From NCBI RefSeq assembly GCF_018069875.1, contig NZ_JAGQDF010000009.1, positions 124,001 through 188,000 on the forward strand: DNA of 64,000 bases, in the 5' to 3' direction. Shown here piece after piece: positions 1-7,277 of the stretch; the first letter of the stretch is position 1, and each line of letters starts with the position of its first letter. A program made the translations under genes and the position numbers. The notes beneath the pieces are model-generated. The model saw only the letters and a list, made by a program, of their open reading frames with translations. It was not told the origin of the DNA and made no database searches. The DNA is from Ideonella alba (GTDB lineage Bacteria > Pseudomonadota > Gammaproteobacteria > Burkholderiales > Burkholderiaceae_C).

Positions 1-623
1 AGCTCGGCGTACAGGCCCACGCAGGCCGCGAAGTCCTCGGCGATGTGTTGCCGGCAATGCTCGGCGAACCGGGCGGGTGACCAGCGGCCGCCGGCCAGTT
101 CCAGCGCCGTGTGGCCGCCGGCCGACAGGCCCCACAGACCCACGCGCCGGGCGTCCAGGCCGGGCCAGCGGCCATCGGCCAGCACGGCGTCGATCGCCCG
201 CCGCACCTCGCCAGGGCGGCGGCTCCAGCTCTCGGGCCCTGGGGTGCCGGGATCCCCGGCGTGATCGCCCCGGTGCTGGGGCAGGGCCACGACGAAGCCG
301 GCCTCGGTGAGCCGGCGCGCCAGGTCCAGGTGCACCCAGGGCGTGCCGCCCGAGCCGTGCGACAGCACCACCAGCCGGCCGTTGCCGGCAGCGGGCGGGG
401 CGTCGGTGGCCAGCGGCACCGGCTGCCAGCCGGCCCACACCGGCCGTTCGGCCGCATCGCTGGGGTAGAAGACCGTGACCGGTCCGTCGTCGCCGCTGGC
501 GGGCAGGCGGGTCATGCCCAGTCCCGCCCAGGCGGGGGACAGGGTGGCACCGGCGCACAGCGCCAACGCAGCCAGGAAACGGTCCAGGAAACGGCCCAGG
601 GGCCGGGAACATGCAAGCGTCAT
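1..623 (-). CDS. Secreted alpha/beta hydrolase (dienelactone-hydrolase-like), 3' end outside window
   Basis: Reads leftward and runs off the window, leaving about 207 residues. The ATG at 623 follows a good AAGGAG site. An N-terminal hydrophobic stretch ending near Ala-33 looks like a Sec signal peptide. The fold is shown by an HGSGG oxyanion-type loop near residues 89-93 and a nucleophile elbow Gly-Leu-Ser-Ala-Gly-Gly with Ser-167. The acid and His of the triad would lie beyond the edge. Family members are carboxylesterases or dienelactone-type hydrolases; the substrate cannot be read here. It lies 106 bp downstream of the AraC-type regulator on the same strand, so control by that regulator is possible but unproven. 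Confidence 0.8.
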   Translation of the reverse strand, partial: MTLACSRPLGRFLDRFLAALALCAGATLSPAWAGLGMTRLPASGDDGPVTVFYPSDAAERPVWAGWQPVPLATDAPPAAGNGRLVVLSHGSGGTPWVHLDLARRLTEAGFVVALPQHRGDHAGDPGTPGPESWSRRPGEVRRAIDAVLADGRWPGLDARRVGLWGLSAGGHTALELAGGRWSPARFAEHCRQHIAEDFAACVGLYAE

Positions 624-729
624 CGTCAGCTCCTTGCGGCGGCGACGGCCACCGTGGAGCGCAGGGTCGCGCTGGCGGCTGCGGCGGTCTGCGCGATTCC
701 TGCAAGCAGCCAGGCCGGGCTGGCCGATT

Positions 730-1836
730 TCAGGAATCGGCCAGCTGCTGGCGCCGGAACTCGGTGGGCGTCTGGCCGGTCGCGGCCTTGAAGGCGCGGT
801 TGAACGGGCCGATCGACTGGAAGCCCACGTCCAGCGCGATCGCCAGCACCGCCTGGTCGCGCCGCGCCGGGTCGGCCAGCGCGGCCTGCGCGGCGGCAAT
901 GCGGTGGCTGTTGATGAAGGCGCTGAAATGGCCGTGGCCCAAGCGATCGCGGATCACCCGGCGCAGCCGGTACTCCGGGCAGCCCAGGCGCGCGGCCAGC
1001 GCGCCGATGCCCAGCTCGCCCTGGCGCCACAGCTGGTCCTGCTGCATCGCGCGCTGCAGCCGCTCGGCGGTCAGATCGTCATCGGGGTCGCGCGGCGCGA
1101 CGGCCGCTGTGGGCGGAGCCACGTCGGGCGACGGGGGCGGTGCGGCCGGGGCGGCGGGCGCCGGACCGATGAACCAGCCCAGGTCGTCGCGCAGCCGGGC
1201 CATGCCCAGGACCACCGCGGCCAGCATGGCGGCCACCATGGCCGAGTCCAGCAGCGCCGCCCCGCCCACCAGCCGCCCGCCGGGCTGGCCCAGGCGCAGC
1301 GCCAGCTGGACCAGCGTGTAGGCGCCGCCGCCGGCGACGATCACCAGGCGCAGCCGGCGCCGGGGCTCGACAAGGTCGCCGCGCCAGTGCCGCAGCGCCA
1401 CCCACAGCGCGCCGGCGGCACAGGCCAGCGGCAGCAGGCGCTGGGCCGCGGCGGCGGCTTGCGCCCAGCCCTCGTCGCGCCCGGTGCAGCCCAGCGACAC
1501 GTTGAAGACGCCCAGCGCCACCGCCGCCAGCCAGGCCAGCGGCCAGTGCGATGGCGCCTGGCCGTCGGCACGGAACAGGGTCAGGGCCAGCGCCCAGAAC
1601 AGCAGGGCGTTGGCCACCGCCACACCCACCAGCGGCGCAAGCGCGGCCCGCGACAGCGAGGATTCCACGCCGGGGTGGCCCGCCAGCGTCTGCACCACCA
1701 GGCCGGCCAGCAGCAGCCGGCCGATCCGCGCCGCCGGGCTGGTCGCGCCGGCACGCCACAGCCACGCTGCCAACAAGGCCGCCAGCGCGGCGGCGGCGCC
1801 GCGCAGCAGGGAATCCATCCAGGCCAGCCAGTCCAT
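730..1836 (-). CDS. AraC-family transcriptional regulator with N-terminal membrane domain
   Basis: About 368 residues. The first 220 or so form six or seven hydrophobic helices, followed by an Ala/Pro-rich linker. The last 105 residues are a typical double helix-turn-helix AraC DNA-binding domain: an LAARLGCPEYRLRR-type first HTH, then a DVGFQSIGPFNRAFKAATGQTP-type second HTH split here as DVGFQS and FNRAFK, with the classic GxTPxEFR end. The membrane part suggests a sensor at the inner membrane. The ATG at 1836 is preferred over a TTG 33 bp upstream. Neither has a clear ribosome site. The ligand is unknown. Confidence 0.85.
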   Translation of the reverse strand: MDWLAWMDSLLRGAAAALAALLAAWLWRAGATSPAARIGRLLLAGLVVQTLAGHPGVESSLSRAALAPLVGVAVANALLFWALALTLFRADGQAPSHWPLAWLAAVALGVFNVSLGCTGRDEGWAQAAAAAQRLLPLACAAGALWVALRHWRGDLVEPRRRLRLVIVAGGGAYTLVQLALRLGQPGGRLVGGAALLDSAMVAAMLAAVVLGMARLRDDLGWFIGPAPAAPAAPPPSPDVAPPTAAVAPRDPDDDLTAERLQRAMQQDQLWRQGELGIGALAARLGCPEYRLRRVIRDRLGHGHFSAFINSHRIAAAQAALADPARRDQAVLAIALDVGFQSIGPFNRAFKAATGQTPTEFRRQQLADS

Positions 1837-1867
1837 GGGGCGGCAGTGTCGGCGAAAAGGCGGGCAC

Positions 1868-1903
1868 AAAAAAACCCGCAGCGGCGTCCCGCGGCGGGTT
1901 TTT
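1868..1903 (-). terminator. Rho-independent terminator of rpsU
   Basis: AAAAACCCGC at 1870-1879 pairs with GCGGGTTTTT at 1894-1903. Read on the minus strand the hairpin is followed by a run of seven T. It lies 20 bp past the rpsU stop codon. The symmetric A and T tracts could also stop rightward transcription. Confidence 0.85.
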
Positions 1904-1922
1904 CAGGGGAAGCGACTGAGGA

Positions 1923-2135
1923 TCAGTACAGCTTCTTGGGCAGCTGCATGCTGCGCACGCGCTTGTAGTGGCGCTTGACCGCGGCGGCCTTCTTGCGCTT
2001 GCGCTCGGCGGTGGGCTTCTCGTAGAACTCGCGGGCGCGCAGTTCGGTCAGCAGGCCGAGCTTTTCGATGGTGCGCTTGAAACGGCGCAGGGCGACGTCG
2101 AACGGCTCGTTTTCCTTGACGCGGATGGTGGTCAT
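1923..2135 (-). CDS. rpsU: 30S ribosomal protein S21
   Basis: A 70-residue basic protein starting [20 protein letters not shown], the hallmark S21 N-terminus, with the usual Lys/Arg-rich tail ending in PKKLY. It joins the small ribosomal subunit near the anti-Shine-Dalgarno end of 16S rRNA and helps initiation. The length is normal for the family. The ATG at 2135 is chosen because the family always begins with this motif. It appears monocistronic, with its own promoter and a strong terminator. Confidence 0.97.
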
Positions 2136-2270
2136 TGACAGGGGGTTCCTAGGGGTAGTTGCGCTCGGTGTCCGGCGCCGGCCGGTGCAGGCTCTGCAAT
2201 CAAAGCACCACACGGTTTCCGGAAAACTGCCAGGGCTGGATCGACACGCGGTTTGCCAGCAAAGACGGCG

Positions 2271-2300
2271 ATTCTATGCCAAAACTCGCACGATCGGCAA
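2271..2300 (-). promoter_or_regulatory. Probable sigma70 promoter of rpsU
   Basis: On the minus strand a TAGAAT -10 box (2271-2276) is preceded by an 18-bp spacer and TTGCCG (2295-2300). This predicts an rpsU leader of about 130 nt. Position and sequence are good, but there is no experimental support. Confidence 0.55.
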
Positions 2301-2378
2301 ATCGGGCGCCGAGGGCGTTGTCGACACTTCGGGCTGGGTAGACTGCGGGCATCCTTCTACAACCTCCGGAAACTCGAC

Positions 2379-3227
2379 ATGAGCATTCAGACTGTGGGCG
2401 TCGTCGGCGCCGGCACCATGGGCAATGGCATCGCGCAGGCCTGCGCGGTGGTGGGCATCGACGTGGTGATGGTGGACATCAGCGAGCAGGCGGTGGCCAA
2501 GGGCCTGGCCACGGTGGCGGGCAGCCTGGACCGCCTGATCAAGAAGGAGAAGATGACCGAGGCCGAGAAGGCCGCCGCGCTATCGCGCATCCGCGGCAGC
2601 ACCGACTACGGCGCGCTGACCGGCGCCCAGCTGGTGATTGAGGCCGCCACCGAGAACGAGGCGCTGAAGGTGAAGATCCTGCAGCAGCTCGACGGCCTGC
2701 TGCCCGCCGAGACCCTGGTGGCCACCAACACCAGCTCGATCAGCATCACCAAGCTGGCGGCGGCGACGAAGCGCGCCGACCGCTTCATCGGCATGCATTT
2801 CTTCAACCCGGTGCCGATGATGGCCCTGGTCGAGATCATCCGCGGCCTGCAGACCAGCGACGCCACGCATGATGCGGTCAAGGCCATGGCGCTGCGCCTG
2901 GGCAAGCAGCCGATCACGGTGAAGAACGCGCCGGGCTTCGTGGTCAACCGCATCCTGGTGCCGATGATCAACGAGGCCTTCTTCGTGCTGGCCGAGGGCC
3001 TGGCCACGCCCGAGGAGATCGACGCCGGCATGAAGCTGGGCTGCAACCACCCGATCGGTCCGCTGGCGCTGGCCGACATGGTGGGCCTGGATGTGTGCCT
3101 GGCGGTGATGAATGTGTACTTCGAGGAGTTCGCCGACTCGAAGTACCGGCCGTGCCCGCTGCTCAAGGAAATGGTGGCGGCTGGCTGGCTGGGCCGCAAG
3201 ACCGGGCGCGGCGTCTACACCTACTGA
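2379..3227 (+). CDS. 3-hydroxybutyryl-CoA / 3-hydroxyacyl-CoA dehydrogenase
   Basis: 282 residues, the normal length for single-function HbdA/PaaH enzymes. The N-terminal Rossmann fold shows VGVVGAGTMGNGIAQ for NAD binding. Later come the NTSSISIT and FIGMHFFNPVPMM catalytic-loop motifs and a C-terminal dimerisation half with GFVVNRIL and GCNHPIGPLALAD. It oxidises (S)-3-hydroxyacyl-CoA with NAD(P) in fatty acid, PHB or phenylacetate pathways. The ATG at 2379 gives the canonical N-terminus. It is divergent from rpsU across a 243-bp gap, and no pathway partners lie next to it. Confidence 0.93.
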   Translation: MSIQTVGVVGAGTMGNGIAQACAVVGIDVVMVDISEQAVAKGLATVAGSLDRLIKKEKMTEAEKAAALSRIRGSTDYGALTGAQLVIEAATENEALKVKILQQLDGLLPAETLVATNTSSISITKLAAATKRADRFIGMHFFNPVPMMALVEIIRGLQTSDATHDAVKAMALRLGKQPITVKNAPGFVVNRILVPMINEAFFVLAEGLATPEEIDAGMKLGCNHPIGPLALADMVGLDVCLAVMNVYFEEFADSKYRPCPLLKEMVAAGWLGRKTGRGVYTY

Positions 3228-3235
3228 GAACCGGC

Positions 3236-3664
3236 TCAGAGCCGGCCCACGCAGCCGGGGGCGCCGCAGCGGCAGGTCAGCCGGCCCTCGTGGTGGGTCT
3301 CGCCGTAGTTGACGGTGATTTCCTCGCCGGGGGCGATGTCGCGCAGTGCGTAGAACTCGATGCGGCCGTCGCGGATCGTCAGCCGTCCGTTGGGCTGGCA
3401 GCTGTGGTTGGTGAAGCGCATCGGGTCGGTGGAACTGGCCAGGTCGACCGCCGACTTGTGGCTGACCTCGACGATCATGATGCGCGCCAGCGTGGCGGCG
3501 CGGCGGCGCGCTTCGGACACGCTGATCGCCTCGCCCCGCACCTCGCCGATCTTGTGGCCGCGCCGCGCCGGCTCCAGCGCGAAGACGCCGTAGCCGTCGA
3601 TCGGGCTGCGGCGCACCGTGACGTCGACCTTCTGGTAGGGCTGGCGAACGAACAGGGCGCCCAT
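3236..3664 (-). CDS. SET-domain protein (putative protein-lysine methyltransferase)
   Basis: 142 residues making up a compact SET domain. It shows the N-terminal RRSPIDGYGVFA segment, the RFTNHSCQPN pseudoknot motif, GEEITVNYGE, and a cysteine-rich post-SET tail CRCGAPGC that would bind zinc. SET enzymes transfer methyl from S-adenosylmethionine to lysine; the bacterial target is unknown. It is convergent with the upstream dehydrogenase and precedes nothing on its strand that suggests a substrate. It starts 11 bp past the queF stop, so the two are probably co-transcribed. Confidence 0.85.
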   Translation of the reverse strand: MGALFVRQPYQKVDVTVRRSPIDGYGVFALEPARRGHKIGEVRGEAISVSEARRRAATLARIMIVEVSHKSAVDLASSTDPMRFTNHSCQPNGRLTIRDGRIEFYALRDIAPGEEITVNYGETHHEGRLTCRCGAPGCVGRL

Positions 3665-3675
3665 CGCGGGGCGGC

Positions 3676-4173
3676 TCAGAGGCCGGTGGCCGTCGGCAGG
3701 TGCGGCGCGGGAACGACCGCGTCGCCCTTCCAGCCCTTCTTGCGGTGTTCGGCGATGACGTTGGTGTAGATGCCCCCGCGCACATACCAGCGCGCGGTGA
3801 TGCGCGCGTAGCGCGGCTTCGTGGTGGCCACGATCTTGGACAGGATGTCGTTGGTCACCTTCTCGTGGAAGGCGCCTTCATGGCGGAAGCTCCACATGTA
3901 CATCTTCAGGCTCTTGAGCTCCACGCAGAGCTGGTCGGCCACCATGTCGATCGTGAAGTGCGCGAAGTCCGGCTGGCCGGTCAGCGGGCAGTGGCAGGTG
4001 AACTCGGGCACCTGGAACTGGATCACATAGTCGCGCTCCGGCGCCGGGTTGGGAAAGACGTGCAGTTCCTTGCTGGGCGCGCTGGGCGGGTTCGGCGGCA
4101 GCGGGCGCTGCTGCGGTGCGGTGGCCTCGGCGCTGCGGGCGGGCTTCTTCGGGGTGGCGGCGGTGCGGGCCAT
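3676..4173 (-). CDS. queF: NADPH-dependent 7-cyano-7-deazaguanine reductase (preQ0 reductase)
   Basis: 165 residues, the short unimodular (type I) QueF. After a Pro/Ala-rich N-terminal extension come the catalytic HCPLTGQPDF motif (Cys-62 forming the thioimide, Asp-69 the proton donor), VELKSLKMYMWSFR, and an FHEKV(T)ND segment. It reduces preQ0 to preQ1 in queuosine tRNA modification. The ATG at 4173 avoids a poorly conserved N-terminal extension. The first 30 residues are low complexity and unlikely to be catalytic. Confidence 0.93.
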   Translation of the reverse strand: MARTAATPKKPARSAEATAPQQRPLPPNPPSAPSKELHVFPNPAPERDYVIQFQVPEFTCHCPLTGQPDFAHFTIDMVADQLCVELKSLKMYMWSFRHEGAFHEKVTNDILSKIVATTKPRYARITARWYVRGGIYTNVIAEHRKKGWKGDAVVPAPHLPTATGL

Positions 4174-4258
4174 GGTGAACGGTCGTGATCGGTCAGGGAA
4201 AGTGCGAATGCTACCATCGCCGCTACCCGGCAAGGGCTCAGGGGTGCTTGATTAGTTC

Positions 4259-4278
4259 AAATAAATCAAGGACTTAGA
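4259..4278. repeat. Left copy of 20-bp direct repeat
   Basis: AAATAAATCAAGGACTTAGA, an AT-rich block in otherwise very GC-rich DNA. It differs at one base from the copy at 7190-7209. Together they bracket the DUF1800-DUF1501 pair. Its core TAAATC...GACTTA is an imperfect dyad. The rest of the 228-bp gap before the next gene shows nothing I can name. Confidence 0.8.
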
Positions 4279-4401
4279 TTCATCGAAGGGCGGCGACACC
4301 TCTGCTGACGGACGCCGCCCGGCGGCTTTGCAAAACTTGACCTGGCGCGCGGTCAACCACACTGACCCCGGCGCCGTCTGAGACATCGGAGGATCGACTG
4401 C

Positions 4402-5886
4402 ATGCCCACCACCCGTGATGCCTACATCGCCGCTTTTCGCTTCGGCCTGGGCGAGGCCTCGCTGGAGGCCGTCGGCGCCGACCCGCGGGGCTGGTTGCTG
4501 TCCCAGGTCGGCCCGGCCGACCCGCCTGCCCGCGCGGTGCGCAACGCCGAGGACGTGCTGGCCGACCGTCACCGCGTGCACAAGCTGGCCCGCGAGCTCA
4601 AGCGCAGCAGGAAAGCGGCCGCGCAGGACCCCGGCCAGATGGCCATGGCGCCCGACGGCGCCGACCCCAACATGGGCCCGACCAAGGCCGCCAAGAAGGT
4701 CATCCGTGCCTCGGATGCCGGCAAGGACAGCGTGGACCTGAACCAGGCCACCCGCGACGACCGCTACATCCGGCTGCGCACCGCACTGGGCACCGGGCGA
4801 CCCTTCGCCGAGCACCTGGTGTGGTTCTGGGCCAACCACTTCACCGTCTCGGCGGCCAAGGGCAAGGCGCGGGGCCTGGTGGGCAGCTTCGAGCGTGACG
4901 CGATCCGCCCGCACATTGCCGGCACCTTCGAGGCCATGCTGCGCGCCAGCACCACCCACCCGGCGATGCTGCAGTACCTGGACAACCAGCACTCGGCCGG
5001 TCCCAATTCGCCGCATGTGCAGCGGGCCCGAGGCGGCTACCGCACCGACAAGAACGTCGACAAGGTCCGCGGCCTGAACGAGAACCTGGCGCGCGAGCTG
5101 ATGGAGCTGCACACCCTGGGGGTGGCACGCAACGATGGCAGCGCCGCCTACAGCCAGGCCGATGTCACCGCGATGGCCGCGGTGCTCACCGGCTGGCGGC
5201 CACCGCAGGACGTGCCCGGCCAGCGCGCACGGCCGCTGTTCGACGCCAGCTGGCACGAGCCGGGCAGCAAGCAGGTGATGGGCCGCAGCCTGCCCGAAGG
5301 CCCCGGCGCGCTGGACGAGGCGCTGCACATGCTGGCTGCCCACCCGGCCACGGCGCGGCACGTCTGCGCGCGCATGGCCAGGCACTTCGTCGCCGACGAG
5401 CCGCCGCCGGCGCTGGTCGAGCGCATGGTCAGCGCCTGGCAGCGCAGCGGCGGCCAGCTGACCCAGGTCACGCAGGCCATGGTCACCGCCCCCGAGGCCT
5501 GGGTGAGCTCGGCCGCCAAGCTGCGCACGCCGGAAGAGTTCGCGGTCTGCAGCCTGCGCATGCTGGGCCAGACCGGCGAGTCGGTGGCGGTGGCGGCCGA
5601 TGCCGGCATCGTCGGCATGGGCCAGGAGGTGCAGTCCGCGCCGTCGCCGGCCGGCTGGCCCGAGCGCTCCGAGGAGTGGCTGGGGCCCGAGGCCATGTGG
5701 ACCCGCGTGGAATGGGCCCAGCAGCTGTCGCGCCGACTGGGTGGTCACCAGGATGCACGCGTCATCGCCCGGCAGGCGCTGGGCGAGGGGCTGTCCGAGC
5801 GCACCGCCCGCCAGATCAGCCAGGCCGCCGATGGCGAGCAGGCCTTGACGATGCTGTTGCTGGCCCCCGAGATCCAGCGCCGCTGA
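4402..5886 (+). CDS. DUF1800 family protein
   Basis: 494 residues, matching DUF1800 proteins. Visible family motifs are AAFRFGLGEAS at the N-terminus, EHLVWFWANHFTVSA, a LNENLARELMELHTLGV block and YSQADVTAMAAVLTGWRP. No clear signal peptide is present. The ATG at 4402 has a GGAGG site nine bases upstream. DUF1800 genes almost always sit before a DUF1501 gene, as here (11-bp gap). The pair is thought to act in the envelope or in export, but its biochemistry is unknown. Confidence 0.9.
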   Translation: MPTTRDAYIAAFRFGLGEASLEAVGADPRGWLLSQVGPADPPARAVRNAEDVLADRHRVHKLARELKRSRKAAAQDPGQMAMAPDGADPNMGPTKAAKKVIRASDAGKDSVDLNQATRDDRYIRLRTALGTGRPFAEHLVWFWANHFTVSAAKGKARGLVGSFERDAIRPHIAGTFEAMLRASTTHPAMLQYLDNQHSAGPNSPHVQRARGGYRTDKNVDKVRGLNENLARELMELHTLGVARNDGSAAYSQADVTAMAAVLTGWRPPQDVPGQRARPLFDASWHEPGSKQVMGRSLPEGPGALDEALHMLAAHPATARHVCARMARHFVADEPPPALVERMVSAWQRSGGQLTQVTQAMVTAPEAWVSSAAKLRTPEEFAVCSLRMLGQTGESVAVAADAGIVGMGQEVQSAPSPAGWPERSEEWLGPEAMWTRVEWAQQLSRRLGGHQDARVIARQALGEGLSERTARQISQAADGEQALTMLLLAPEIQRR

Positions 5887-5897
5887 GGAGCACACAG

Positions 5898-7103
5898 ATG
5901 AACCACGACGATCTGCCGCTGAACAACCTGTCCCGCCGCCGCTGGCTCGGGGGCGTGGCTGCGCTGGCCTCCACGATGGCCGTGCCGCGGCTGGTGATGG
6001 CCGGCGCGGCCGGACCCGAGGACCCGCGCATGGTGTTCGTCATCCTGCGCGGCGGGATGGACGGCCTGGCTGCGGTGCCGGCGCTGGGCGACCCCGACTT
6101 CGCCTCGGCCCGCGGCCCGATGGCCCAGTACGGCCGGCCCACGCTGCCGCTGGAGCAGGGCTTCGCGCTGCACCCTGAACTGGGCAAGCTGCACGAGGCC
6201 TACAAGGCCGGCGAGCTGACCGTGGTCCACGCGGTGGCCCAGCCCTACCGCGAACGCTCGCACTTCGATGGCCAGCAGCTGCTGGAGTCGGGCGGCTTGC
6301 AGCCCTACACGCTGCGCGACGGCTGGCTGGGCCGCGCGCTGAAGGTGGGGGGCCTGCGCAAGGGCCTGGCGATTGCCAACGCCGTGCCGCTGGTGCTGCG
6401 CGGCTCGCCGGGCGTGGACACCTGGGCACCGTCGGCACTGCCCGACCCGCCCACCGAGCTGCTCGAGCGGCTGCGGATGCTGTACGCCGACGACAAGGAA
6501 CTGCTCACCGCCCTGTCGCGGGCGCAGTCGCTGCGTGACGACCAGGGCGGCAACATGGCCTCGGTCGACCCGCGCAAGGGCGGGCACGACGCCTTCCGCA
6601 ACCTGGCCAAACGCGCGGCCGAGTTCCTGTCGCAGCCCAACGGCCCGCAGATTGCGGTGCTGGAGCTGGGCGGCTGGGATTCGCACACCAATGCGGTGTC
6701 GCCCACCGGGCGGCTGGCGCACAACTTCTCGGTATTGGACGCCGGCCTGGGGCAGCTGCGTGAGACGCTGCAGGCCTCATCGGCCTGGCGCCGCACGGTG
6801 GTCGTGGCGGCCACCGAGTTCGGCCGTACCGTGGCCACCAATGGCACTCAGGGCACCGATCACGGCACCGCCAGCGCGGCCTTCGTGCTGGGAGGTGCGG
6901 TGCGTGGAGGACGGGTGCTCACCGACTGGCCCGGCCTGGCCCCGGCCCGGTTGCACGAGCGACGCGATCTGCGCCCGACCACCGATCTGCGCGCCGTCTT
7001 CAAGGGCGTGCTGGCCGACCACATGCGCCTGCCCAGTCAGGCCCTGTCACAGACGGTGTTCCCGGACAGCGCCGCGATCGCACCGCTGCGACTGATGGCC
7101 TGA
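5898..7103 (+). CDS. DUF1501 family protein, Tat-exported
   Basis: 401 residues starting MNHDDLPLNNLSRRRWLGG, where SRRRWLGG is a twin-arginine signal and the next 20 residues are hydrophobic up to an AGA cleavage-like site. The mature part has the sulfatase/alkaline-phosphatase-like features of DUF1501: FVILRGGMDGL near the start, RSHFDGQQLLESG, LELGGWDSHTN, and VVAATEFGRTV followed by GTDHGTASAAFVLGG. Such residues could bind metal. It is the partner of the preceding DUF1800 gene. The start is set by the Tat motif and the short gap. Confidence 0.9.
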   Translation: MNHDDLPLNNLSRRRWLGGVAALASTMAVPRLVMAGAAGPEDPRMVFVILRGGMDGLAAVPALGDPDFASARGPMAQYGRPTLPLEQGFALHPELGKLHEAYKAGELTVVHAVAQPYRERSHFDGQQLLESGGLQPYTLRDGWLGRALKVGGLRKGLAIANAVPLVLRGSPGVDTWAPSALPDPPTELLERLRMLYADDKELLTALSRAQSLRDDQGGNMASVDPRKGGHDAFRNLAKRAAEFLSQPNGPQIAVLELGGWDSHTNAVSPTGRLAHNFSVLDAGLGQLRETLQASSAWRRTVVVAATEFGRTVATNGTQGTDHGTASAAFVLGGAVRGGRVLTDWPGLAPARLHERRDLRPTTDLRAVFKGVLADHMRLPSQALSQTVFPDSAAIAPLRLMA

Positions 7104-7189
7104 TGACGGGTCTGCGCGCCACCGGGCGCGCCGGGCCGCGGTGGTATCATCCGAGCCTTCCGGGCCACCGCTAGGTGGTTGAATTTTCT

Positions 7190-7209
7190 AAATAAATCAA
7201 CGACTTAGA
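7190..7209. repeat. Right copy of 20-bp direct repeat
   Basis: AAATAAATCAACGACTTAGA, 19 of 20 identical to 4259-4278 and in the same orientation. It lies in the smc leader region, 70 bp before the chosen smc start. Confidence 0.8.
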
Positions 7210-7277
7210 GCGACGGCGCGGTCGCTGCCAGGGCTTGCATGGCGAGGCCGGCCGGCCCGCCGTTCACGACTTGTTTC

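Noticed and set aside
475-1968. Plus-strand open frame of almost 500 codons over the AraC regulator
   Set aside because: Arg/Gln/Gly-rich shadow. The minus strand has a clear AraC DNA-binding domain in the same place.
4402-7103. The DUF1800-DUF1501 pair as a transposon or phage cargo
   Set aside because: No transposase, integrase or terminal inverted repeats are present. Only the flanking direct repeats are unusual, and they are reported as a finding.
7141-7152. GGTATCATC shared by the regions before smc (7144) and the c4 cytochrome (11919), considered as a common operator
   Set aside because: Nine bases only, no dyad symmetry. Probably chance similarity of -10-like sequence.
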